NCBI GenBank assembly: GCA_017996845.1
Contig: JAGOGF010000129.1
Coordinates: forward strand, 1 to 7,007
Source of the DNA: Butyrivibrio sp.
GTDB lineage: Bacteria > Bacillota_A > Clostridia > Lachnospirales > Lachnospiraceae
Length of the DNA: 7,007 nt
Reading direction: 5' to 3'
The translations under genes and the position numbers were made by a program. Each line of letters begins with the position of its first letter. Position 1 is the first letter of the stretch. A model generated the notes under the pieces. That model was not told the DNA's origin and did not search any database. It saw nothing but the letters and a program-made list of their open reading frames with translations. Below, piece by piece: positions 1 through 5,805 of this stretch.

Positions 1-1
1 T

Positions 2-619
2 CGGCTGTATGACGATACAGCCATGGAACGCCTGCAGGAAATCCTGCTGTTTCGGGAACTGGAATTTCCGCTTGGTGATATTCAGCAGATTCTCCAAAGT
101 CCTGACTTCGACCGGAATAAAGCGCTTACCCAGCAAATTGCACTTCTGACACTCAAAAAAGAACATCTGGAGAACCTGATCACGTTTGCCAGCGGTTTGA
201 AATTAACAGGAGGAAAAACAATGGATTTTAAAGCATTCGATACACACAAATTGGATGAATATGCCAAAGAAGCAAAGAAACAATGGGGACAGACCCCTGC
301 CTATCAGGAATTTGAGAAAAAAAGTAAAGGACGCAGCAAACAGCAGGAACAGGAAATCACTGAAAATCTGATGAAAATATTCACAGAATTCGGTTCTCTT
401 ATGGCACTCCCTGCTTCTGAACCTTCCGTCCAGGCGCAAGTAAAGGTATTACAGGATTATATTACCACATATTTTTATCAGTGCACGCCCGAGATTCTGT
501 TCAGTCTTGGACAGATGTACGGGTGCGGCGGAGAATTCACAGAGAATATCGATGCAGCAGGCGGCTCCGGTTGCGGTAAATTCGTACAGGAAGCAATCAC
601 AATATATTGCCAGAAATAA
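2..619 (+). CDS. MerR-family regulator with C-terminal TipAS-like drug-binding domain (5' end outside window)
   Basis: The reading frame is open to the left edge, beginning RLYDDTAMERLQEIL, which is the wing and following helix of a MerR DNA-binding domain. The helix-turn-helix and true start therefore lie outside the window, and the Met at 23 is not the start. About the first 35 visible residues finish the MerR domain, a charged helix (about residues 40-60) is the usual dimerisation coiled coil, and the rest matches the TipAS antibiotic-recognition fold: a YAKEAKKQWGQTPAY motif, then FYQCTPEILFSLGQMY, then a FTENID motif and a C-terminal EAITIYC. Known family members bind thiopeptides or other hydrophobic drugs and activate promoters, including their own, by twisting an over-long -35/-10 spacer. 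The visible part is 205 codons, in keeping with a family length near 250. It converges on the GH125 gene. An internal in-frame start at 221 may give a second, short product. Family assignment is firm; the ligand is unknown. Confidence 0.93.
   Translation, partial: RLYDDTAMERLQEILLFRELEFPLGDIQQILQSPDFDRNKALTQQIALLTLKKEHLENLITFASGLKLTGGKTMDFKAFDTHKLDEYAKEAKKQWGQTPAYQEFEKKSKGRSKQQEQEITENLMKIFTEFGSLMALPASEPSVQAQVKVLQDYITTYFYQCTPEILFSLGQMYGCGGEFTENIDAAGGSGCGKFVQEAITIYCQK
208..223 (+). promoter_or_regulatory. Internal Shine-Dalgarno and in-frame ATG at the TipAS domain boundary
   Basis: AGGAGG at 208-213, a 7-nt spacer and ATG at 221-223, in frame with the regulator. The site falls exactly at the start of the drug-binding domain (MDFKAFDTHKLDEY). 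Initiation here would give a free 132-residue domain without the DNA-binding part. Streptomyces lividans tipA is known to make such a short form (TipAS, 144 residues) from an internal start. The sequence also encodes ordinary residues (Gly-Gly-Lys), so chance is possible. Confidence 0.5.
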
Positions 620-630
620 ATGGTATAACC

Positions 631-668
631 AAATCCCCAATCAGCACTTCAAAGCCGATTGGGGATTT
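631..668. terminator. Likely bidirectional hairpin terminator between convergent genes
   Basis: Perfect 12-bp inverted repeat AAATCCCCAATC (631-642) / GATTGGGGATTT (657-668) with a 14-nt loop. It starts 11 nt after the regulator stop and lies 51 nt beyond the GH125 stop, so it can serve both genes. The T-run is only three bases on each side, which makes an intrinsic terminator less than textbook, but the place and the perfect GC-centred stem fit. Confidence 0.7.
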
Positions 669-719
669 GTACCGCATTGCTTATTTTTTACTGCTCCAGG
701 CTTTATCCTACGAATATAA

Positions 720-1988
720 TCAGCATCGGATGGAATATCCGAGATAATCCAGAACCAGTTCACAATACATTGCATTTGCCCAGGAAAACCATGGCCTGGT
801 ATAATCAGAACTATTATTACAGTTAATACTTTCGTGCATATAGCCTGTTCCGCCGTCATGATCAATCATTTCATGAATCATCCTGATCTTTTCTTCTTTA
901 TCATTTGAAACAAGCCCCTGCATGGCAAGCGAAATATCCCAGACAAACCCTGCCGGTGTATGCGGGCTTCCGATTCCCGTCAGACATTTTCCACTGTAGA
1001 AATACGGATTTCGTTCACTCAAAACAGCTTTTTGCGTAGCCAGATAAATCGGATCATCTGCGTTACAATATCCGATATACGGTGCTGCCAGAAGACTTGG
1101 CAAATTGGAGTCATCCATTAAAAGATACTGTCCAAATCCATCTACTTCATATGCATAAAATTTGTCGCCATAGTAATTGATAACACCTTCTTTTTCAATT
1201 GCCGACCTGACCTGCTCTGCCATCTTTGCCGCACGATCCGAAAGTGCTTTATCATGATATATTGTGTCAGCAATCTCTGCCAGATATCCCATCACCACTA
1301 CGAGGAGCATGTTGCTCGGAATCAGATATCCATAGGTGCAGGCATCATCGCTTGGCCGAAACCCCGACCACACAAGTCCTGTTCCTTCCTTTACAAGTGC
1401 ACCCTTCCCATCTCTTGAAAGTGTATCCGGAAACGGATGCTCCGGTCTCTGAAAACGATAATCTGACTTACTCTCATGATACTGTTCCGTTTCCAGTACT
1501 GTCATAATTTTATCAATTCCCAGTCTCCACTGCTCATCAAAATGTGAAATGCGCAATGAGTTTTTCCAGAACATCCATGATAACTGAATGGGGAAACAGA
1601 TTGAATCCAGTTCATATTTTCTTTCCCACAAAATCGGTTTCATATCCGTCTTGTCATGCATATAGCAGTTCCCATTGTCTGTTTCATTAAATGCATTTGC
1701 ATAGGGATCTCTGTTGATGCAATAAAACTGTCTTCTGATAACGCCTTCGATTAAATCTGCAAGGGCATCATCATTTTTCGTCAGCATGAGGTATGGTCTC
1801 ATCTGGCAAGTGGAATCACGCAGCCACATTGCAGGAATATCACCTGTTATAACAAATGAAGAACCATTTTCTTTCTTAATTGTTTTATCCAATGTATCGC
1901 GAAAACAATTTTCAAAAATCTGTGCAATACGATCTCCATGAAACTGTTCATTTACCATTCTGATTATTTCTTCTACTGACTGATACAT
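720..1988 (-). CDS. Glycoside hydrolase family 125 exo-alpha-1,6-mannosidase
   Basis: A full-length 422-residue GH125 enzyme (old name DUF1237, metal-independent alpha-mannosidase). Known members remove terminal alpha-1,6-linked mannose from N-glycan or yeast-mannan fragments with inversion. Hallmarks seen: FVITGDIPAMWLRDST (residues 45-60), NAFNETDNGNCYMHD (98-112), WERKYELDSICFPIQLSWMFW (121-141), SGFRPSDDACTYGYLIPSNM (208-227) and GYMHESIN (382-389). By comparison with the studied clostridial and pneumococcal enzymes I infer that one of D214/D215 is the general acid and E386 the base. There is no signal peptide, so it should act in the cytoplasm on imported oligosaccharides. The start is supported by AAGGAGA about 8 nt upstream. 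It begins 41 nt after the DUF1848 gene ends, so co-transcription is likely. No mannan transporter or GH38 partner is in the window. Confidence 0.95.
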   Translation of the reverse strand: MYQSVEEIIRMVNEQFHGDRIAQIFENCFRDTLDKTIKKENGSSFVITGDIPAMWLRDSTCQMRPYLMLTKNDDALADLIEGVIRRQFYCINRDPYANAFNETDNGNCYMHDKTDMKPILWERKYELDSICFPIQLSWMFWKNSLRISHFDEQWRLGIDKIMTVLETEQYHESKSDYRFQRPEHPFPDTLSRDGKGALVKEGTGLVWSGFRPSDDACTYGYLIPSNMLLVVVMGYLAEIADTIYHDKALSDRAAKMAEQVRSAIEKEGVINYYGDKFYAYEVDGFGQYLLMDDSNLPSLLAAPYIGYCNADDPIYLATQKAVLSERNPYFYSGKCLTGIGSPHTPAGFVWDISLAMQGLVSNDKEEKIRMIHEMIDHDGGTGYMHESINCNNSSDYTRPWFSWANAMYCELVLDYLGYSIRC

Positions 1989-2029
1989 TCCGCTTCTCCT
2001 TATTCATCCTTCCATCATAAATCCAAACA

Positions 2030-2968
2030 TCAGTCAAAAAGGGACAACTGATTTATCCTGCATGAATGCACTTCACGATCACTGATTCTGTCCTGCGGGC
2101 CTGCTTTGCCACACAGAATCGGTCCGTCCGGATCATAACACATACCGTTACTTCTGACCTCTGCATCGCTGTAATTTGCATAGCAGTAGAGGCACCCGTT
2201 CCTGCAGGTATTATAGGTACCGATATCAATACTCTCCATACAGCCGCACTCTTTGCGCTGATTTCTGTCCTTGGAAATCTTTATTCTGCAGCCCAGTATC
2301 TGCTCAATTATTTCCCTGTCAATGCAGGAATTGTGTCTGATCCCAAACTGCTCCAGATCAGCCTTTTCCGCGCAGGTCGATAACGTCATACCATTATCTG
2401 CTGCAACTGCGGCCATTTCAGCTAAAAAGACAGACAGATCTGCAATACTCTTTTCGCTTAATACAATCTCTGACATCCGGTTCCTGCTCCCTGCATAGCT
2501 GTCAACGAAACTGATTACGCATCTGTTCGTATAGCCACGTAAAGCCTGTGCGATCTGCGTAAAAGCCTGCAGGTGATATTCCGGCGTATACCGATCCGTA
2601 AACAGGATTGGATCATACCGCCATATGACCCGCCCGGCACCCGTCTGCTGTGACAATTCTCTGAAAACCGGAATCATCCGTTCCTTCTTATGCGGAACAT
2701 TCGGTTCTATATCCGGTCCATAACCTGTCAGAGTAAACTGAAAATAGTACCGGTATACCGCAAGTTCTTCCAAACGTGCCAGCATGTTCTCCGGATTTTT
2801 CGTCCAGAATACGATGCAGTCTACAACCTCCGGAGAAAGACTAATTCTGCTGATCTGGTGTGTATTCACAGGATTTCTGACATACACAAAACCTTCTTTG
2901 ATTCTGTTATAAAACCAGTCCGAATAGAAACACGGAATATCCGTTCTGCGGCTTGCGCTTAGAATCAT
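2030..2968 (-). CDS. DUF1848 family protein with C-terminal radical-SAM-like cysteine motif
   Basis: A 312-residue member of the DUF1848 family, of unknown function. The N-terminal part has the family signatures ILSASRRTDIPCFYSDWF (residues 2-19), IVFWTKNPENM (52-62), YYFQFTLTGYG (74-84) and VIWRYDPILF (114-123), which suggest a TIM-barrel-like core. The C-terminal part carries CGC (241-243), DIGTYNTC and then C255-X3-C259-X2-C262 followed by Tyr, the spacing of a radical-SAM 4Fe-4S site, here placed after the barrel. The family is thought to be related to spore-photoproduct-lyase-type radical SAM proteins, hence a guess at nucleic-acid chemistry. The last residues are NQLSLFD; QLSLF fits the bacterial beta-clamp-binding consensus QL(S/D)LF. 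The start is supported by an AGAGGAAG sequence about 6 nt upstream. It lies 60 nt after the antitoxin-like gene and 41 nt before the GH125 gene. Family call is firm; function is open. Confidence 0.9.
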   Translation of the reverse strand: MILSASRRTDIPCFYSDWFYNRIKEGFVYVRNPVNTHQISRISLSPEVVDCIVFWTKNPENMLARLEELAVYRYYFQFTLTGYGPDIEPNVPHKKERMIPVFRELSQQTGAGRVIWRYDPILFTDRYTPEYHLQAFTQIAQALRGYTNRCVISFVDSYAGSRNRMSEIVLSEKSIADLSVFLAEMAAVAADNGMTLSTCAEKADLEQFGIRHNSCIDREIIEQILGCRIKISKDRNQRKECGCMESIDIGTYNTCRNGCLYCYANYSDAEVRSNGMCYDPDGPILCGKAGPQDRISDREVHSCRINQLSLFD

Positions 2969-3028
2969 TTATACTTCCTCTTTGATCAATCCAATTGGTT
3001 CATCTTGTATCATTGTCACAAAACCTTT

Positions 3029-3472
3029 TTAAATCTTTCCATCGTGGCATATCATAGCCTCCCTAATTTCATCATCAGAGCTATATAATGCCTTCAAAAC
3101 ATAGGGTAAATGCTTTTTTGTATTTGGAGCTGTTGACCACAGCGAAAATTCTGCGTAATAATCTATTGCATATTCTTTAATTGCATTCACTAAAGTTTCA
3201 ATACAACCATTTTTGCTATCTGCGTTCTCAACAAGATCAAGTTCACAAAGAGTTCCTGTATATGATCCATCCTTCTCTTTTGTCAATTCAATACTATATT
3301 TAACCCATGAAAATGCCAATTTCATCGTCTCAACATTTATCATAACGATATTATCATGTGTTCTGCTGACAAAAACGGGTTTGTCACGCACTACCGTGTC
3401 AACTGTTTCACTCCATTCTTTTCTTACATCTGTTGCTTTTTTGCTTATATCATCAATAATTGTATTTTCCAT
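3029..3472 (-). CDS. Phd/YefM-HicB-like antitoxin without a visible toxin partner
   Basis: The start is set at 3472 rather than the upstream in-frame ATG at 3508, because AGGGAGG (3478-3484) lies 5 nt before it and the upstream ATG would lie within the dyad/promoter region. The protein then has 147 residues. Residues about 12-50 (ATDVRKEWSETVDTVVRDKPVFVSRTHDN is the core region, split by the VRD turn) look like a Phd/YefM antitoxin DNA-binding domain. Residues about 58-105 (a tryptophan-lysine strand, then CELDLVENAD and a long helix) resemble HicB. The tail PYVLKALYSSDDEIREAMIC is shared, from memory, with a Firmicute antitoxin-like family sometimes misnamed exoribonuclease R. No toxin gene lies next to it: upstream is 259 nt without an ORF, downstream is DUF1848. 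The promoter carries operator-like repeats, which fits autorepression. Fold call is fairly sure, partner unknown. Confidence 0.75.
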   Translation of the reverse strand: MENTIIDDISKKATDVRKEWSETVDTVVRDKPVFVSRTHDNIVMINVETMKLAFSWVKYSIELTKEKDGSYTGTLCELDLVENADSKNGCIETLVNAIKEYAIDYYAEFSLWSTAPNTKKHLPYVLKALYSSDDEIREAMICHDGKI

Positions 3473-3493
3473 AAATACCTCCCTGCAAAAAAC

Positions 3494-3524
3494 GTACATT
3501 GTGTACATTTTTATTATACATTGT
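3494..3524 (-). promoter_or_regulatory. Antitoxin-gene promoter with dyad and direct-repeat operator
   Basis: On the - strand a perfect TATAAT -10 box occupies 3513-3518; no good -35 is seen. Just downstream is the dyad GTACA-ttg-TGTAC (3494-3506). The octamer TACATTGT occurs at 3495-3502 and again at 3517-3524, starts 22 bp apart (about two helical turns), so the copies flank and overlap the -10 box. This is the arrangement expected for an autorepressor site; binding by the adjacent protein is inferred. Confidence 0.55.
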
Positions 3525-3628
3525 TCTATATAAAAAAACTATAATTATTTATAAGAGCATACTTTACGTTTGCGAAATACTGTTTACGCACCTGCCTATA
3601 GCTTTTAAAAAAGATCCAGTCACCTATT

Positions 3629-3676
3629 AAAAAAGACTTAGAAAAATGTTCGCCAGCCTGACGACCCTTTTCTAAG
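3629..3676 (-). terminator. Intrinsic terminator of the Ntn hydrolase gene
   Basis: Inverted repeat CTTAGAAAA (3637-3645) / TTTTCTAAG (3668-3676) with a 22-nt loop, followed on the - strand by TC and then six T (complement of 3629-3634). It lies about 55 nt past the hydrolase stop. The rest of 3509-3731 holds the antitoxin promoter and AT-rich sequence in which I see no gene. Confidence 0.75.
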
Positions 3677-3731
3677 CCTTCCTGTATATTATAAATCTAT
3701 CTCATTCAATCTTCTTTATCTATTATAATTT

Positions 3732-4556
3732 TCATTTATATAAGCTGAGGAGATCATTCACAAGTATCTCACCGTTTGTAAAATGAATCATATTATTGCT
3801 TAAAAAGCCATCCAGAGACCGGATCGTTTTATCTGTAACAGAAATTTTCCATTTTTTGGAGAAGTTCTTTTTAAAGCTCAGATATATTTCATTTTTTGAT
3901 GGATCGTATACGATTGCACACAGCGTATTTGCCTGACTTGTTTTACCCAAAATATCAAAGGCCTCATTTACGCCAAAGTTTTCAATATTATTCTGAATAT
4001 ATTCATATGCTCTAATATATCTGTCAGAACCCATTCCTGATATATTCTTATAATCCATTCCTGCAAAATTTCCATTCGGAAAATTCGTCATAACAATAAA
4101 ATTATTCTGAACCGGACATACTACATTCTGATCATTTCCTTCTTCGATAATAAATGCATCACCACTTTGATCCGCAATCATTGTATGCAGTCCCAGTTCC
4201 GGGTATAAAGGATTTCTTGGATATGAGATCACTCTTTTGCCGGATACTTCATAAAATTCAGATGCTTTCCTTGTTTTCTTTAATACTTCATCAAAAATAT
4301 CAAATGCAAACCAATCATTTTCGTCACAGCTTGCCATAAAGCCCGGGCCATATTCTACTGCCTGCGTGCAAACAAAAAGGCCTTCACTGTTAACCCCGGC
4401 AATATCTCTGAATTCGTTACCTGCCAGACCCGAAAAGAAAAAATAGTTCATATCTTTATAACTTCTGACTTTTAATTTCAAATCAATTTCATCCGTATCG
4501 AAAGTCATTCCATAAACAGCTTTCTTCTGACCATATACTGCAAAACTTGTACACAT
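3732..4556 (-). CDS. Cysteine-nucleophile Ntn hydrolase, choloylglycine hydrolase / C45-like linear amide hydrolase
   Basis: The start is placed at 4556, giving MCTSFAV, 274 residues. An upstream TTG at 4574 is possible but has no binding site, whereas GGGAG sits 8 nt before 4556 and loss of Met would expose Cys2 as the N-terminal nucleophile, the defining feature of bile-salt-hydrolase, penicillin-V-acylase and C45-type enzymes. Other family marks: YGMTFDTDE (residues 15-23) with Asp20 in place of the usual GRNFD, HTMIADQSGDAFIIEEGN (124-141), MTNFP with Asn158, and GSDRYIRAYEYI with Arg179. The Arg normally found before the Asp in bile salt hydrolases is Met17 here, so I would not call it a bile salt hydrolase. 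It likely cleaves a non-peptide amide bond of a small molecule in the cytoplasm; the substrate cannot be read from the sequence. It is a single-gene unit with its own promoter and terminator. Confidence 0.82.
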   Translation of the reverse strand: MCTSFAVYGQKKAVYGMTFDTDEIDLKLKVRSYKDMNYFFFSGLAGNEFRDIAGVNSEGLFVCTQAVEYGPGFMASCDENDWFAFDIFDEVLKKTRKASEFYEVSGKRVISYPRNPLYPELGLHTMIADQSGDAFIIEEGNDQNVVCPVQNNFIVMTNFPNGNFAGMDYKNISGMGSDRYIRAYEYIQNNIENFGVNEAFDILGKTSQANTLCAIVYDPSKNEIYLSFKKNFSKKWKISVTDKTIRSLDGFLSNNMIHFTNGEILVNDLLSLYK

Positions 4557-4593
4557 TCTGGATTCTCCCACCAAATAGAATTTCTAATAGATC

Positions 4594-4607
4594 ATATGCC
4601 GGCATAT
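4594..4607. promoter_or_regulatory. 14-bp perfect palindrome in the leader of the Ntn hydrolase gene
   Basis: ATATGCC-GGCATAT, centred between 4600 and 4601, lies between the predicted promoter and the start codon, about 38 nt upstream of the ATG. It could be a repressor operator acting as a roadblock. No T-run suggests a terminator. Function is inferred from position only. Confidence 0.35.
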
Positions 4608-4667
4608 CTGGAATAAAAAAGTTATTTTACCATTGGACTCACCCCTCTCTTTCATTTCCATATCTGT

Positions 4668-4697
4668 ATGATATCACCCGATATCTCAATGGTTCAA
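4668..4697 (-). promoter_or_regulatory. Predicted sigma-A promoter of the Ntn hydrolase gene
   Basis: On the - strand TTGAAC (4692-4697), an 18-nt spacer and TATCAT (4668-4673). Two GATATC hexamers separated by 4 nt sit in the spacer and over the -10 edge, possibly part of a regulator site. Transcription would start near 4661 and leave a leader of about 100 nt. Confidence 0.45.
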
Positions 4698-4714
4698 CCT
4701 TAAACATTTTTCAG

Positions 4715-4760
4715 AAATAAAAATGCGCCACGCAAAATTGTTCTTTCACGTGGTGCATTT
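4715..4760 (-). terminator. Intrinsic terminator of the methyltransferase gene
   Basis: AAATGCGCCACG (4721-4732) pairs with CGTGGTGCATTT (4749-4760) over 12 bp with one G-U type mismatch, 16-nt loop, and on the - strand is followed by TTATTT after the T-rich end of the stem. It begins 11 nt after the methyltransferase stop. Confidence 0.85.
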
Positions 4761-4771
4761 AAATCAGATTC

Positions 4772-5602
4772 CTATTTTGTCAAAACACAGCAAATCGTTT
4801 CTCCTGTATCAGAAAATTCCCGTCCGGCAACATCACCATAAAATTCTGATGAACGAAACCCAATAGACTGCATTTCTGCAATCAGTTTATCTTTTGTAAA
4901 AAAATGATCCCATATATTATAGCAATTTACTGTATCTTCTGTCAGAATTACTGACTGACGCAATTCTGTACTATCTGCATCATCATATTGATAAACGGAC
5001 TCCAGGCAAATATGAGGCTTTTCGCTCCAAAAACCACTTTTGTCGCTATAATACCAACTATGATTTTCCGTTTTTCTCATAACAGGAGTAAACACATCAA
5101 AAATGAACTTACCATTCGGTTTTAGTGCCTGATATATCTTTTTCAATAAAATCAGCCTGTCTGTGACGGAAAATGGAGCATAGTCACAATAAATCAATGT
5201 AATTACATCAAACTGTTCGTGATAATCTATCGTCAAATAGTTCTGGTAAAAATATTGAATATTGCTTTTATTAAGTATCGTTTGTTCCTGTGCATAACGG
5301 ATAGAACGTTTTGAAAAGTCAATACCGGTTACTGTATACCCGGTCTTATGAAAAAGTTCTGCATATATTCCCGGTCCGCAACCCAAATCCAGTAATTGCG
5401 GAAATTGTGCAGATTGTGCTATGGAACTAATCCATTTTACAGACTCATCAACAAAATCTTTTCTCCGGGTTGCCGCATCCCATTCAGGATTAAGATGTGC
5501 TTCCAGCATCCCTTTTGATATATGGTCATCATCCCAGAAAATACCGCTGCCCGGTGCATAAAGCTTTGGCTTCACTAAATAATCGCTTAATTTCTTAAAC
5601 AT
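4772..5602 (-). CDS. Class I SAM-dependent methyltransferase
   Basis: A Rossmann-type methyltransferase that should use S-adenosylmethionine. Starting at 5602 gives 276 residues (MFKKLSDYLVKPK...). Three ATGs are available (5614, 5605, 5602); GGAG at 5609-5612 lies 6 nt before the last, and the first has no binding site, so 5602 is preferred. Motif I is LLDLGCGPGIYAE (residues about 70-82), the acidic residue after strand 2 is in VTGIDFSKRS (91-100), motif IV region is FDVITLIYCDYAPF (131-144) and motif VI is LKPNGKFIFDVF (160-171). An N-terminal FWDDDHISKGMLEAHLNPEWDAATR region (22-46, read as two adjoining blocks) and a beta-rich C-terminal part complete a small-molecule-type enzyme. It lacks the NPPY/NPL-F motif of rRNA dimethylases such as Erm. 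The acceptor is unknown. A 19-codon leader ORF ends 23 nt upstream, suggesting translational coupling. Confidence 0.9.
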   Translation of the reverse strand: MFKKLSDYLVKPKLYAPGSGIFWDDDHISKGMLEAHLNPEWDAATRRKDFVDESVKWISSIAQSAQFPQLLDLGCGPGIYAELFHKTGYTVTGIDFSKRSIRYAQEQTILNKSNIQYFYQNYLTIDYHEQFDVITLIYCDYAPFSVTDRLILLKKIYQALKPNGKFIFDVFTPVMRKTENHSWYYSDKSGFWSEKPHICLESVYQYDDADSTELRQSVILTEDTVNCYNIWDHFFTKDKLIAEMQSIGFRSSEFYGDVAGREFSDTGETICCVLTK

Positions 5603-5625
5603 CATTTTCTCCATATTTCTAATGA

Positions 5626-5685
5626 CTAAATTTTTGTTACCTTTCTGCTGCTATTGCTATAAACCATCTTTTTATTGATTTTCAT
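5626..5685 (-). CDS. Candidate 19-residue leader peptide upstream of the methyltransferase
   Basis: The frame MKINKKMVYSNSSRKVTKI ends in TAG at 5626-5628. GGGGAGGTGA (GGAGG at 5694-5698) lies 8 nt before its ATG and is the strongest ribosome binding site in the window. A TATAAT box lies about 30 nt upstream. The stop is 11 nt before the first possible and 23 nt before the preferred methyltransferase start, and the frame differs from that of the enzyme. The peptide is basic, with no hydrophobic segment. It resembles in layout the leader peptides that control resistance or amino-acid genes, but no pairing that hides the methyltransferase start is obvious to me, so coupling by re-initiation is the simpler reading. 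Whether it is translated is not known. Confidence 0.5.
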   Translation of the reverse strand: MKINKKMVYSNSSRKVTKI

Positions 5686-5713
5686 GACGATCACCTCCCC
5701 TGCTTTTTTTATA

Positions 5714-5742
5714 ATTATATTTGCATGTAAAAAATGAAACAA
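5714..5742 (-). promoter_or_regulatory. Predicted promoter of the leader ORF and methyltransferase
   Basis: On the - strand TTGTTT (5737-5742), a 17-nt spacer and a perfect TATAAT (5714-5719). The start of transcription would fall near 5706, only about 20 nt before the leader ATG, which places the strong ribosome binding site at the 5' end of the mRNA. Confidence 0.6.
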
Positions 5743-5772
5743 TATTGCTCCGGTATAAAGTAACCAGAATTT

Positions 5773-5805
5773 AAAAAGAAGTGGCAGCTATAGGCGTACC
5801 ACTTC
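5773..5805 (-). terminator. Intrinsic terminator of the Fpg/Nei-like gene
   Basis: GAAGTGG (5778-5784) pairs with CCACTTC (5799-5805) over a 14-nt loop, and on the - strand five T follow at once (complement of 5773-5777). It is 73 nt past the stop codon. Between them is AT-rich sequence with a 13-bp dyad, ATTTGT-A-ACAAAT (5819-5831), and no gene. Confidence 0.7.

Noticed and set aside
2066..2383. 105-codon open frame on the + strand opposite the DUF1848 gene
   Set aside because: It has low-complexity, hydrophobic composition with no recognisable domain and overlaps a well-supported gene; it is an antisense shadow.
2991..2998. CCAATTGG palindrome between the antitoxin-like and DUF1848 genes
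   Set aside because: Only 8 bp, not extended by its flanks, and expected by chance in a window of this size.
3473..3508. Upstream in-frame ATG extending the antitoxin-like protein by 12 residues
   Set aside because: It has no ribosome binding site and falls within the repeat/promoter region, while AGGGAGG points to the ATG at 3472.
3213..3533. 106-codon + strand open frame opposite the antitoxin-like gene, as a possible missing toxin
   Set aside because: Lies antisense to the conserved protein, has Ser/Phe/Ile-rich shadow composition and crosses the antitoxin promoter; no toxin motif seen.
4622..4633. Three-codon ORF (ATG GTA AAA TAA, - strand) preceded by AGAGGGGTG in the leader of the Ntn hydrolase gene
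   Set aside because: Too short to judge, and a purine-rich run near an ATG is common in such leaders; no other sign of coupling.
5602..5685. Reading the leader ORF as an Erm-like macrolide-stalling peptide
   Set aside because: The methyltransferase has no rRNA-dimethylase NPPY-type motif, and I found no clear anti-Shine-Dalgarno stem; only the general leader layout is supported.
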